Shown: positions 1 to 8,040, counted from the stretch's first letter. The stretch is 17,913 bases of DNA from Thermocaproicibacter sp036741535 (GCA_036741535.1 DAINSB010000033.1:1-17913); one strand, 5' to 3'. The notes: generated from the letters alone by a model not told the origin. Made by a program: numbers and translations.

Positions 1-330
1 CACCTCTCCTTTATTTTATCACGGTTGGGTGTACGCTTTTGTTATATCACTCCAACCCACTACATCCGCGTGGACTTTCTGGAACAGGTTGTGCTGGGCG
101 AAATCCGCAGACTGACAAAATTCGCAAGCAGGTATAAGGCCCTATCCGAAGTCACAAAGGCCGTTTATGAAGGCAATGCTGATGTAGTTCTGGTGAAGAA
201 TCTCGCGCGTATCGGACACGAATGGGGCTTGGTGCAGGAATATATCGACTTTTTGAATGAACACAAAGTAACGCTGCTCTGTATCACGGAAGGGTTGGAA
301 ATCAGCCGCCATAACCCATATCCGTTTTAA
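1..330 (+). pseudogene. Site-specific recombinase remnant (chimeric fragment)
   Basis: The frame is open from the first base of the window to a TAA at 328-330. A TTG at 25 could start a 101-residue product, but no convincing ribosome binding site precedes it, so this is better read as the tail of a longer or broken gene. Residues about 12-33 (THYIRVDFLEQVV, EIRRLTKFAS) resemble the segment after the zinc ribbon of large serine recombinases of the TnpX/Tn916-relative type. Residues from about 40 on (DVVLVKNLARIGHEW, VQEYIDFLNEH) resemble the N-terminal resolvase core, which normally lies far upstream in such proteins. The order is therefore scrambled, as if two recombinase pieces were joined by deletion. 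No catalytic serine segment is present. The stretch is AT-richer than the rest of the window and lies just beyond the 3' end of a tRNA gene, which fits a decayed integrated element. Family assignment is from pattern recognition only. Confidence 0.55.
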
Positions 331-336
331 GCGGAA

Positions 337-390
337 ACAAAAAGTCCGGGTGTTCTTACGGCATTTTCAAATGCTGTAAGAACACCCGGA
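337..390 (-). terminator. Intrinsic terminator after tRNA-Leu
   Basis: On the minus strand a nearly perfect stem of about 20 base pairs (arms starting TCCGGGTGTTCTTAC and ending GTAAGAACACCCGGA, continued by GCATT/AATGC near the loop) is followed by CTTTTTG. It begins within a few bases of the tRNA-Leu CCA end and probably also ends transcripts reading through from rnmV. The plus-strand side has no T-tract after the hairpin, so termination is expected mainly for minus-strand transcription. Confidence 0.85.
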
Positions 391-391
391 A

Positions 392-476
392 TGGTGCGCG
401 AGATGGGACTTGAACCCATATGAGAAATCTCACACGCCCCTCAAACGTGCCTGTCTGCCAGTTCCAGCACTCGCGC
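392..476 (-). tRNA. tRNA-Leu (anticodon GAG)
   Basis: The minus strand folds as a class II tRNA. The acceptor arms are GCGCGAG and CTCGCGC. The D-arm region is CTGGAACTGGCAGA. The anticodon arm is CACGT-TTGAGGG-GCGTG, giving anticodon GAG. A long variable arm TGAGA-TT-TCTCA follows, then the T arm ATGGG-TTCAAGT-CCCAT, discriminator A, and an encoded CCA. The extended variable arm plus the GAG anticodon identify it as leucine (CUC/CUU codons). It has its own promoter at 517-546 and a terminator directly downstream. Confidence 0.95.
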
Positions 477-516
477 ATGAACTCAAATCTGCCAGAAACG
501 CAAAGACAACAAGGGT

Positions 517-546
517 ATTATAGCATTGCGCGCACTCCCTTGTCAA
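517..546 (-). promoter_or_regulatory. Sigma-A-type promoter of tRNA-Leu
   Basis: On the minus strand a consensus -35 TTGACA (546-541) and a consensus -10 TATAAT (522-517) are separated by 18 bases. Transcription would start near 510, about 34 bases before the mature tRNA 5' end. It lies immediately after the rnmV stop, so the tRNA can be made independently of the upstream operon. Confidence 0.85.
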
Positions 547-563
547 CCGGAAAACAACATTTT

Positions 564-1148
564 TTACAGCTCCCGCGCGAGCTGTGCCAACTCCTCGTAC
601 GTCACCAGAGAATCCAGCACCCCTGGCAGGGAGGAGGCGGAAAGATGCTCCGGCAGACCGAGCCTGCGCAGCAGGACGCGGCGCTTTTCGGCGCTGTGCT
701 CGCCGCCGGAGAGCCCCAGAAAATACAGATCGCTCTTCGTGATCTTTTTCCCGGCGGGCGGGGCGGAGGCCTGCGCGGCGACCCCCGCCCGCTTCAGCGC
801 CTCCAGAATGACGTCGTCCGGCAGACCTTCCACCCCGAGTTTTCCCTCTTTGGAAGGTTTCCGCTTGCGCTTTTCCTTGCCAAAAACATCCGGGATATAA
901 ACGTGCCGGATCTCCCCCGCCGGAATGGACCCGGAAAGGTAGTGCCGGATCAGGAAGCCCGCGGAATCGCTGTCGGTCAGGACGAGCAGACCGCGCGTCC
1001 GCGCCAGTTTGCGCAAAAGCGCCATCTGCTCTTTGTCCCGGAAGATCCGGAAGCCGTCCGTCTCGAGGATCAGCCCGTCGATCAGCCGGGAAAGCCTGGC
1101 TTTGTCGTATTTTCCCTCCACAATGACGGCTTCCTTCACGCGGATCAA
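564..1148 (-). CDS. rnmV: Ribonuclease M5 (5S rRNA maturation)
   Basis: This 194-residue protein has an N-terminal Toprim domain: EAVIVEGKYDK with the metal-coordinating glutamate at about residue 11, and TDSDSAG with aspartates at about 59 and 61. A basic insert (GKEKRKRKPSKEGK) and an alpha-helical C-terminal region follow, matching RNase M5 in order and length (about 180-190 residues). RNase M5 cleaves the 5S rRNA precursor on ribosomal protein L18 in low-GC Gram-positives. The chosen start is TTG at 1148, which puts EAVIVEG at the N-terminus and overlaps the holA stop (TTGA), so translational coupling is likely. No separate terminator is visible after the TAA; transcripts would run through the tRNA to the terminator at 337-390. 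Primase-like Toprim proteins are an alternative, but the size and the insert fit M5. Confidence 0.88.
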   Translation of the reverse strand: MIRVKEAVIVEGKYDKARLSRLIDGLILETDGFRIFRDKEQMALLRKLARTRGLLVLTDSDSAGFLIRHYLSGSIPAGEIRHVYIPDVFGKEKRKRKPSKEGKLGVEGLPDDVILEALKRAGVAAQASAPPAGKKITKSDLYFLGLSGGEHSAEKRRVLLRRLGLPEHLSASSLPGVLDSLVTYEELAQLAREL

Positions 1149-2197
1149 GCTTCTCCCCCGCTTTCGGAAATCCAGATCAGTTGCGCCAGCAGCTTTTCGA
1201 GCACGAGCCTGCGGTCGCCTCTCGCGCTCTTCAGCGCGAGGTCCGCCCGGCAGAGCGCGTCGAGGCTCCGCCGCAGGGCCGGGACGGAAAAATTCCCGGC
1301 ATTCCGCTCCGCGTTGCCGAGGCGGAACTCCTTGCGGGCATAGTCGAAATGCTTGGCCGGCTCCATGACAGAAAAGCCGCTCTGCACCGAGGCCTTGACC
1401 CGGTACAGGTCGAGATACGCCCCGGAGAGGACGCTCAGGATCGCCACGGGCTCTTCGTTCTGATAAAACAGCTGGTTCAGAATGGAATAGGCTTTGTCGC
1501 AGGAGCCGGCCAGCAGCGCCCGGGAGAGGTCGAACACCTTTGTCTCCAGGTTCTTCGTGGTCAGCGCGTCGACCGTCTGTCTCGTGATTTCACCCGGGCC
1601 CGTATACGCGCAGAGCTTTTCCATCTCGTTCAGCGCGTTCTGCAGACCGCCGCCGCACTGGGAAATCATGTAAGATGCCGTTTTTTCGTCCATGGAGCAG
1701 CCGCGCTTCTGTGCGGCCGCGCGCAGAAGCCTGCTCATCTGCGTCCGGGACCGGAGCGGCACCTGGACCGTCGCGCCCGCTTTGTTCGCCTTTTCGAGAA
1801 ATTTTTTCCAGGTCCTGTCCTTCGCGACGTTTGCCGAAAGCGTGGGGAGGTCCATGACGAGCACGCAGGACTCCGGCAGGCTGCCGAACAGCTCCCAGAG
1901 TTTTTCCGCCTCCGCCGCCCGCAGCGCCCCCGCGTCGAGATCGGAGACCTCCACGCATTTCCGCTCCGCCAGAACGGGCATGGCTTCGACCGCCGACGCG
2001 ATCTGCTGCACGTCGGCTTCGGCGCCGTCGATCTTCTGGAGGTTGAAATCCCGCGGGCCCCCCGCGTACGCCTTTGAGACGAGTTTTTTCGCATACGTGC
2101 GGATCATGTATTTCTCTTCTCCGTAAAGAAAATACAGGCGCGCGAATTCGGATTTTTCAATCTGTTTTTTCAGTTCCGATTCCGTGATTCCCGGCAT
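1145..2197 (-). CDS. holA: DNA polymerase III subunit delta
   Basis: The 350-residue product is the delta subunit of the clamp loader, which opens the beta sliding clamp at primed DNA. The N-terminus (about 1-35) has the family signature ELKKQIEKSEFARLYFLYGEEKYMIRTYAKKLV. The middle contains a degenerate ATPase-like domain (AVEAMPVLAERKCVEVSDLD; SCVLVMDLPTLSANVAKDRTWKKFLEK), and the C-terminal third is helical (LAGSCDKAYSILNQLFYQNEEPVAILSVL), as in HolA. Length is typical (about 340). The start is ATG at 2197: it forms TAATG with the comEC stop, and GGGAGG lies about 7 bases upstream. A longer open frame to 2410 is antisense-like filler and lacks this support. comEC followed by holA is also the order in Bacillus subtilis (comEC-yqeN). 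Confidence 0.92.
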   Translation of the reverse strand: MPGITESELKKQIEKSEFARLYFLYGEEKYMIRTYAKKLVSKAYAGGPRDFNLQKIDGAEADVQQIASAVEAMPVLAERKCVEVSDLDAGALRAAEAEKLWELFGSLPESCVLVMDLPTLSANVAKDRTWKKFLEKANKAGATVQVPLRSRTQMSRLLRAAAQKRGCSMDEKTASYMISQCGGGLQNALNEMEKLCAYTGPGEITRQTVDALTTKNLETKVFDLSRALLAGSCDKAYSILNQLFYQNEEPVAILSVLSGAYLDLYRVKASVQSGFSVMEPAKHFDYARKEFRLGNAERNAGNFSVPALRRSLDALCRADLALKSARGDRRLVLEKLLAQLIWISESGGEA

Positions 2198-3927
2198 TAT
2201 TTTTCCCTCCCGATCGAAAGAGTCCGGTTCCCGGTCAGTTGAAAGACGAGATTCCCGCGCCCGCCCGTCCAGACGCTCCTGCGCGCGGCCACCGCGCGCA
2301 GGGACTTGGCGAGGTCGCTTTCGTCCATCGCGAAGACGGAGACGGCGGCATCCGGCCCCTCCTGCTCCGAGGGGGCGGCATCCGTCACAAGAAAGTCGCA
2401 GCGCCTCCACGCTTCCGGCAAGGAGGAAACTTCCGTCCCGGACGGACAGAGCAGAATGCTGACGCCGTCCGCGCGGATCATCGCGGCAGCCGTCTTTCCG
2501 GACGAGACGGTGTCCACCGTCACCCCGTTCCAGAACGACGCGTGCGCGTCGGAGCGGTACAGGACGCTCTTCGCCGAGCCGCCCATCGCTTTGCGGACGT
2601 AGCCGTCCACGCCGACCGCCTGCGGGGCGAGGAGCAGCCGGGGCGGATACCGGCCGGAGATCTCCGGCGCGGCGGAAAGCTCGTCGTGGCCCTGCGTCAG
2701 CAGTTCCATGTAATCGACCCGCGCGACGTTCTCATGGTTCAGCCACGAGACGACCTGGCCCGAATTGAACGTGTCGCAGCCGACCACGGCGGCACGGGTG
2801 CCTGCCGTCAGGACGACGGAGAGCGACGAGCCGGTGTCCAGCACCGCGACGCGCGTCACGTTGCGCCGGCAGATCTGGAACGAGAGGATGCCCGTCAGCA
2901 GCACGATAACGGAAAGGCAGGCCGCCTGCGGGAAAAGGCGCTTTCCCTTCCCCATGCCGTACGCGGCGGCGAGCAGGAGCACCGTTCCGGCGAGCCAAAG
3001 GACGACGAACCCCTGCGAAGCGGAAACGCTCGCGAGCGGGATCCGGGCCAGCCAGGCCGCGCTCAATCGCATGTACCTGGCGAGCAGGCCGGCGATCAGC
3101 GCGAACGGCATCGCCAGGTACGAATGCGGGAGCAGCAAATTCAGCACGGCCGCCCCCGCCCCGAAGCCGATGAGCAGCGTGGAGGGCACCAGTTCCATCA
3201 GGTTGGCAAGCGGAGAGACGATCGAGACCGTGCCGAAGTTCAGCAGGATGATTGGCAGGGTAAAGAGGGTCGCGGCGGCGGACGTCGCGAGCGTTCCGTT
3301 CACCCCCTGCACCAGGGGCCGCAGCGGGCGGATCCTGTCGAACCGGCCGTTGAGGAACGCGGCGATCGGGCCGGACGCCAGAATCAGGCCGAGCGTCGCC
3401 GAAAACGAGAGCAGGAACCCGACGTCCGCCGCGGCGTACGGATTGGGCAGGCAGATCAGCAGCGCCGCCGCGCAGAGCGAATTGAGCGGGTCGGCCCGGC
3501 GGGAGACGACCGGCGCCGCCAGGTACAGCAGGCACATCAGGCCGCTGCGGGTCACGGGCGGCACGAAGCACGTGACGGCCATGAACGACAGAACGCCCGC
3601 CGCCGTCAGCACGGAGGCGGCCCTTTTGCCGAGGCGCAGGAAGAGGAAAAGAAACATCAGCAGTTCCGCGATAGTCGCCATGTGAAGGCCCGAGACGGAC
3701 AGGATGTGCGAGACGCCGTCCGTGCGGAAATCCGAAGAGAGGCCGCTGTCGAGTTTCGACACGTCCCCGAGGAGGATCGCGTTGACCAGCGACGCCTCCC
3801 GCGGGGGGAGGACGTCGTCCACCGAGGCGATCAGCGCACTGCGGAGCCTGAGGGCGTAATAGTACGGGGGATGCGAATCCGCCGGAAGGACCCGGACGCC
3901 GTCGTATCCATAGAGATAGGCGAACAT
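2197..3927 (-). CDS. comEC: ComEC C-terminal piece: competence channel domain plus degenerate metallo-beta-lactamase-like domain
   Basis: This 576-residue piece carries the ComEC/Rec2 core. ALIASVDDVLPPREASLVNAILLGDVSKLDSGL is followed by the hallmark SHILSVSGLHMATI, then many hydrophobic segments that would form the membrane channel for single-stranded DNA import. From about residue 350 a metallo-beta-lactamase-like fold begins, but the usual DVGQGD reads DTGSSL and the usual HxHxDH region reads TQGHDELSAA, so the metal site looks lost. It lies in the same frame as the N-terminal piece (3949-4425), separated by one TAA and seven sense codons. ATG 3927 has AAGAGGA five bases upstream, so separate translation is possible, although that sequence also encodes Lys-Arg. 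The pieces together are about 741 residues, normal for ComEC. Either a recent pseudogene or a naturally split protein. Confidence 0.82.
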   Translation of the reverse strand: MFAYLYGYDGVRVLPADSHPPYYYALRLRSALIASVDDVLPPREASLVNAILLGDVSKLDSGLSSDFRTDGVSHILSVSGLHMATIAELLMFLFLFLRLGKRAASVLTAAGVLSFMAVTCFVPPVTRSGLMCLLYLAAPVVSRRADPLNSLCAAALLICLPNPYAAADVGFLLSFSATLGLILASGPIAAFLNGRFDRIRPLRPLVQGVNGTLATSAAATLFTLPIILLNFGTVSIVSPLANLMELVPSTLLIGFGAGAAVLNLLLPHSYLAMPFALIAGLLARYMRLSAAWLARIPLASVSASQGFVVLWLAGTVLLLAAAYGMGKGKRLFPQAACLSVIVLLTGILSFQICRRNVTRVAVLDTGSSLSVVLTAGTRAAVVGCDTFNSGQVVSWLNHENVARVDYMELLTQGHDELSAAPEISGRYPPRLLLAPQAVGVDGYVRKAMGGSAKSVLYRSDAHASFWNGVTVDTVSSGKTAAAMIRADGVSILLCPSGTEVSSLPEAWRRCDFLVTDAAPSEQEGPDAAVSVFAMDESDLAKSLRAVAARRSVWTGGRGNLVFQLTGNRTLSIGREK

Positions 3928-3948
3928 CGAAATCCTCTTGGACTCGTA

Positions 3949-4425
3949 TTACCCGCGGGAGGAATACCCATCGCCGCCCTGCGGCAGGAACAGGTGGATC
4001 TTGCCCCGGATCCGCGAGTAGGGCTCCACCGACAAAGCCCGCTGCGACGAGAGCCGTATTCTGAAACGCTGCGGGGCGGTTTTGTCGTCCACGCTGTCGA
4101 TCTGCAGGACGTAGTACCACCGCCCGTACTGATTGACCGGGAGCTCGCAGACGGTCGCCGTCACGGTCTCGTCGCGGCCGTCCAGCGCGCGGGACGGCTC
4201 CACGGCGAAACGGGTGTAAAGACAGAAGCTGCCGAACGCGACGGCGGCGGCCAAAAAGGCTACGGGAAACACCCGCGCCCGGCGCGTGCGCCAGTAGACG
4301 AAGGTCACGGCGAAGCCGCCGGCGCACACGAAAAACAGGATTTTCAAAACGCCGGCCCCGAAAAAGACGGCGGCCGCCTGCGTCAGCAGGTAGCAGATCC
4401 CCACCAGCACGAGCGGCCGTTTCAT
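3949..4425 (-). CDS. comEC: ComEC N-terminal piece (DUF4131-like), ended by an in-frame TAA
   Basis: The 158-residue product starts with two or three hydrophobic segments (PLVLVGICYLLTQAAAVFF; ILFFVCAGGFAVTFVYW; VFPVAFLAAAVAFGSFCLYT). A beta-rich OB-like part follows (ETVTATVCELPVNQYGRWYYVLQI ... RIRGKIHLFLPQGGDGYSSRG), which is the usual ComEC N-terminal arrangement. It ends at TAA 3951-3949. Reading through gives YESKRISMFAYLYGYDG in the same frame, a natural ComEC continuation, so the stop probably replaced a sense codon such as Tyr. The gene starts 24 bases after the phosphoribosyltransferase stop with GGGGAAG upstream of ATG 4425. Alone, this piece has no known DNA-import activity. Confidence 0.8.
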   Translation of the reverse strand: MKRPLVLVGICYLLTQAAAVFFGAGVLKILFFVCAGGFAVTFVYWRTRRARVFPVAFLAAAVAFGSFCLYTRFAVEPSRALDGRDETVTATVCELPVNQYGRWYYVLQIDSVDDKTAPQRFRIRLSSQRALSVEPYSRIRGKIHLFLPQGGDGYSSRG

Positions 4426-4449
4426 CTCAGCTTCCCCCGAATCCGAACG

Positions 4450-4998
4450 TCATTTGAAAAAGAGCGGCAGCGGCTCGAGAAAGATGATGTCCTTGCGGTC
4501 CTTGGCGTCGCCTTCCGCGAGCACGCACGCGCGGCCCACAATGTTCCCGCCGTACCGGTCCACCAGTTTTTCCATGGCCGCGAGCGACTCGCCCGTGCTG
4601 ATGACGTCGTCCACGATCAGGATGCGCCTGCCGCGCAAAGTCTTTTCATCCTCCTCCGACAGGAACAGATTCTGCACATGGTCCGTGGTGATGGACTTCA
4701 CCTCCACGTGGATGGGGTTGCGCATGTACGCCTTCACGCTCTTGCGGGCGACGACATACCGGCCGCATCCCTGCCGCGCCATTTCGTAGCAGAGCGGAAT
4801 GCCCTTCGTCTCCGCCGTGACGACGACATCGTGCTCCGGGCAGACGGCAAGCAGCGCCGTCGCCGCCTTTTCGGTCAACTCCACGTCGCCCAGCATGATG
4901 AACCCCGCGATGTCGAGATGCTCGTCGATCGGGCAGATGGGAAGCTGCCGCTCGCAGCCGGCGATTGTCATCTTATAATAGTTGCATTTGCCGCTCAT
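4450..4998 (-). CDS. Apt-like purine phosphoribosyltransferase
   Basis: The 182-residue protein belongs to the type I phosphoribosyltransferases. Its PRPP-binding motif is RILIVDDVISTGES, with the acidic pair at residues 130-131. Upstream lies a purine-PRT core (DVVVTAETKGIPLCYEMAR; RYVVARKSVKAYMRNPIHVEVKS) similar to adenine and xanthine PRTs. Such enzymes join a purine base to PRPP to give the nucleotide plus pyrophosphate in the cytoplasm. The exact base is not evident, so no symbol is given; adenine is the best guess because apt genes are often near comEC/alaS-type housekeeping genes in Clostridia. The start at ATG 4998 has only a distant AAAGG, so initiation may rely on coupling to the HIT gene 25 bases upstream. 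An internal ATG (residue 10) is possible but would cut the N-terminal strand. Confidence 0.78.
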   Translation of the reverse strand: MSGKCNYYKMTIAGCERQLPICPIDEHLDIAGFIMLGDVELTEKAATALLAVCPEHDVVVTAETKGIPLCYEMARQGCGRYVVARKSVKAYMRNPIHVEVKSITTDHVQNLFLSEEDEKTLRGRRILIVDDVISTGESLAAMEKLVDRYGGNIVGRACVLAEGDAKDRKDIIFLEPLPLFFK

Positions 4999-5023
4999 CG
5001 TTATCAGTTCGACCTTTCAAATT

Positions 5024-5374
5024 TTATTGCGCAGGGGGAATCAGGCCGGCGCCCATCGGGCGTCCGCCCAGAAGGTGGAAATGCAGATGCGGGACGGTCT
5101 GGCCCGCGTCCGGCCCGACGTTGCTGATGACGCGGAATCCGGAGTCGAGGCGGTTCTTCGCGGCGAGTTTTGCGATCACTTCAAAGATATGGGCCACGAC
5201 CGCGCTGTTTTCGGGCGTGACGGCCGCCGCCGAGGGGATATGCTGTTTCGGGACGACGAGGATATGCACCGGAGCCGCCGGATGGATGTCGTAAAAGGCG
5301 AGAACGGTGTCGTCTTCGTACGCTTTTTTGGCGGGAACCTCCCCGCTGACGATCTTGCAGAACAGGCAATCCAT
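5024..5374 (-). CDS. HIT-family nucleotide hydrolase (HinT-like)
   Basis: The 116-residue product matches the HinT branch of histidine-triad proteins. MDCLFCKIVSGEVPAKKAYEDDTVLAFYDI at the N-terminus contains the C-x-x-C half of the frequent zinc site, HILVVPKQHI follows, and the catalytic triad HLHFHLL has histidines at 96, 98 and 100. HinT proteins hydrolyse adenosine phosphoramidates, including aminoacyl-AMP leaked from tRNA synthetases, so a position directly after alaS is biologically sensible (inference). The start is well supported by AAGGAGG eight bases before ATG 5374. The gene begins 26 bases after the alaS stop. Confidence 0.93.
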   Translation of the reverse strand: MDCLFCKIVSGEVPAKKAYEDDTVLAFYDIHPAAPVHILVVPKQHIPSAAAVTPENSAVVAHIFEVIAKLAAKNRLDSGFRVISNVGPDAGQTVPHLHFHLLGGRPMGAGLIPPAQ

Positions 5375-5400
5375 TTCAAAATCCTCCTTTTATTATAATC

Positions 5401-8040
5401 TTATTTCAGAAAACCGGCAATGATTTTTTGCGCGGAAGCGAGCGCCTCATCCAGTTTGGAAGGGTCCTTCGCCCCCGCCATCGCGCTGTCGGGGCGGCCG
5501 CCGCCGCTGCCGCCCGCGACCGCCGCGACTTCGCGCACGATCTTGCCCGCGTGCGCGCCCTTCGCCTGCGCGCCTTTGCCGGCGCAGGCCGCGAGGGACA
5601 CCTTCCCGCCCGTCACGGCGCCCAGCACGGCGACGCAGTCCCGGGAACGCTCCAGAATCCGGTCGCACATCACGCGCAGGGCGGCCGGCTCCGAGCCGTC
5701 GAACCGGCCGGTGACGATCTTCACGCCGCCGGTCTCCCGTGCCGAATCGAACAGCGATTCGACGCGCACCGCCGCCAGTTTCGAGGTCAGCGATTCGATC
5801 TCGCGGTCCTTTTCCTTCAGTTCCGCGGAAAGCTGCTCCGCGCGGCGCGCGAGCCCGCTCCTGTCGCCGAGCTTCAACGCCGCCGCGGCCCCGTCCAGCT
5901 CCGCGAGCGCGCCGTCCAGAAACTCCAGCACGTTCGTGCCCGTCACGGCCTCGATGCGGCGCACGCCCGCGGCGACGGAGCTTTCGGAGACGATCTTGAA
6001 CAGGCCGATCTGGGCGGTGTTGCCCACGTGCGTCCCACCGCAGAATTCCTTTGAGAAATCGCCGGCGGAAACCACGCGGACGATCTTGCCGTACTTTTCC
6101 CCGAACAGCGCCATGGCGCCGAGCTTTTTCGCCTCGTCGATCGGCATTTCGCGGTACTCGACCGGCAGCCCCTTCAGAACGACGCCGTTGACGGTCCGCT
6201 CGACCTTCTTCAGTTCTTCTTTTGTGAGGGCCGCGAAATGGGTGAAGTCGAAGCGGACGCGCTTTTCGTCGACCAGCTGGCCCGCCTGCTCGACATGCGT
6301 GCCGAGGACCTGCCGAAGGGCGGCCTGAAGCAGATGCGCCGAAGTGTGGTTGCGCATGATCGCAAGGCGGCGCTGCGTGTCGACCAGCGCCCGCACCGAT
6401 TCGCCCACGCGGATCCCGCCCGCCGTGACCCGCGCGTGATGCAGAAAATTCTTCGCCTGGTTCTTCGTGGTGTCCGAAACGGTCAGCACGGCGTCGTCCG
6501 ACTCCAAGGTGCCGGTGTCGCCGACCTGGCCGCCGCTCTGCGCGTAGAACACGGTCCGGTCGAGCACGACGGCGACCTCGTCCCCGGCGGTCACGGACTC
6601 CACGCGCCCGCCGTCTTTCAAAATGGCCAGCACCTTCGCGGAGCAGCCCATCGCCTCGTAGCCGAGGAACGAGGTCGCAGGCACGCCTTCCAGCACGGAT
6701 TTTTCGCCTTCCCACGCGTCGGCGCCCGCGTTTTTACGCGCGGCGCGCGCGCGCTCGCGCTGCTCGCCCATCAGACGGTCAAATCCGTCCGTGTCGACGG
6801 TCAGGCCGCGCTCCGCGACGATCTCCTTCGTGAGGTCGATCGGAAAGCCGTAGGTGTCGCTCAGGCGGAACGCGTTTGCGCCGGAGAGGATTTTCGAGCC
6901 CGCGGCGGCCGTCTCGTCGACATAACTGCCCAGGAGCTGCAGCCCCTGGTCAATGGTGCGGGAGAAGTTCTCCTCTTCCACGCGGATCAGCTTGACGATC
7001 GTGTCGCGCTTTTCGGCAAGCTCCGGATAGGCGGCCCGGTTCTCGTGGATCACGGTGTCGGCGACCTTGTAGAGGAAAGCCTCGCGCACGCCGAGCAGGC
7101 GCCCGTGGCGCGCGGCGCGGCGCAGCAGGCGGCGCAGGACGTAGCCGCGCCCTTCGTTCGAGGGCATGACGCCGTCGCCGATCAGGAACGTGGCGCTGCG
7201 GATGTGGTCCGTGATGACGCGCAGGGAAATATCCTTCTTTTCCTCTTCGCCGTACGGCACGCCGGTCAGTTCGACGACGCGCTTCATGATGTTCTGGATG
7301 GTGTCGACGAGGAACAGGTTGTCCACGCCCTGCAGGATGCAGGCCAGGCGCTCGAGGCCCATGCCGGTGTCGATGTTCGGATGCTTCATCGGCGGATAAT
7401 GGCCCTTGCCGTCGGAGTCGAACTGCGAGAACACGACGTTCCAGAACTCCACATAGCGGTCGCAGTCGCACCCGACGCCGCAGGTCGGTTTGCCGCAGCC
7501 GTATTTTTCGCCCCGGTCGAAGTAGATCTCCGAGCAGGGACCGCACGGGCCGGAACCGTGCTCCCAGAAATTGTCCTCTTTGCCGAGACGCACGATCCGC
7601 TCCGGCGCGACGCCGACCTCTTTCGTCCAGATGTCGAACGCCTCGTCGTCGTCCTGATAGATCGTGACCCAGAGCTTGTCGACCGGGAGCTCGAGGACTT
7701 TCGTGCAGAACTCCCACGCCCAGGCCGTGGCCTCGCGCTTGAAGTAATCCCCGAACGAGAAGTTGCCGAGCATCTCGAAGAACGTGCCGTGCCGCGCGGT
7801 GATGCCCACGCGGTCGATGTCGGGCGTGCGGATGCATTTCTGGCAGGTCGTCACGCGCTTGCGCGGCGGCGTGATCTCGCCCGTGAAATACTTCTTCATC
7901 GGCGCCATGCCGGAATTGATGAGCAGCAGGCTGTTGTCGTCCTTCGGGATGAGCGAAAAGCTCGGCAGCCGCAGATGGCCCTTCGACTCGAAGAAAGACA
8001 AAAACATCTCGCGCAGTTCGTTAAGCCCCGTCCATTTCAT
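5401..8040 (-). CDS. alaS: Alanyl-tRNA synthetase
   Basis: The 879-residue enzyme charges tRNA-Ala. Domain order is canonical. The class II catalytic core has NELREMFLSFFESKGH and SFSLIP at the N-terminus and HGSGPCGPCSEIYFD in the active-site region. The editing domain has HTSAH (H565) and CGGTH (C667), its zinc ligands. A coiled region (about 740-770) leads to the C-Ala/DHHA1 domain ending GGSGGGRPDSAMAGAKDP. ATG 8040 is chosen because MKWTGLNELREMF is where AlaRS proteins begin. An in-frame ATG at 8139 would add 33 unrelated residues, lacks a ribosome binding site and lies in structured leader RNA. The Shine-Dalgarno before 8040 is weak (GGGG about 12 bases upstream). Expression is controlled by the T-box leader upstream. 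First gene of a unit running to rnmV. Confidence 0.97.
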   Translation of the reverse strand: MKWTGLNELREMFLSFFESKGHLRLPSFSLIPKDDNSLLLINSGMAPMKKYFTGEITPPRKRVTTCQKCIRTPDIDRVGITARHGTFFEMLGNFSFGDYFKREATAWAWEFCTKVLELPVDKLWVTIYQDDDEAFDIWTKEVGVAPERIVRLGKEDNFWEHGSGPCGPCSEIYFDRGEKYGCGKPTCGVGCDCDRYVEFWNVVFSQFDSDGKGHYPPMKHPNIDTGMGLERLACILQGVDNLFLVDTIQNIMKRVVELTGVPYGEEEKKDISLRVITDHIRSATFLIGDGVMPSNEGRGYVLRRLLRRAARHGRLLGVREAFLYKVADTVIHENRAAYPELAEKRDTIVKLIRVEEENFSRTIDQGLQLLGSYVDETAAAGSKILSGANAFRLSDTYGFPIDLTKEIVAERGLTVDTDGFDRLMGEQRERARAARKNAGADAWEGEKSVLEGVPATSFLGYEAMGCSAKVLAILKDGGRVESVTAGDEVAVVLDRTVFYAQSGGQVGDTGTLESDDAVLTVSDTTKNQAKNFLHHARVTAGGIRVGESVRALVDTQRRLAIMRNHTSAHLLQAALRQVLGTHVEQAGQLVDEKRVRFDFTHFAALTKEELKKVERTVNGVVLKGLPVEYREMPIDEAKKLGAMALFGEKYGKIVRVVSAGDFSKEFCGGTHVGNTAQIGLFKIVSESSVAAGVRRIEAVTGTNVLEFLDGALAELDGAAAALKLGDRSGLARRAEQLSAELKEKDREIESLTSKLAAVRVESLFDSARETGGVKIVTGRFDGSEPAALRVMCDRILERSRDCVAVLGAVTGGKVSLAACAGKGAQAKGAHAGKIVREVAAVAGGSGGGRPDSAMAGAKDPSKLDEALASAQKIIAGFLK

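Noticed and set aside
420..1343. Plus-strand open frames opposite the tRNA, rnmV and holA
   Set aside because: They cross a tRNA gene and are antisense to recognised proteins; the composition is shadow-like.
2239..5127. A 962-codon plus-strand open frame across comEC and the phosphoribosyltransferase gene
   Set aside because: It is antisense to well-recognised genes, rich in Arg/Gly/His/Gln, matches no family and has no ribosome binding site; it follows from high-GC codon use on the other strand.
5392..5420. Possible internal promoter for the HIT gene (TTGCCG-N17-TATAAT on the minus strand)
   Set aside because: The start site would fall inside the AAGGAGG ribosome binding site and remove it, so the match is probably coincidental with the AT-rich alaS stop region.
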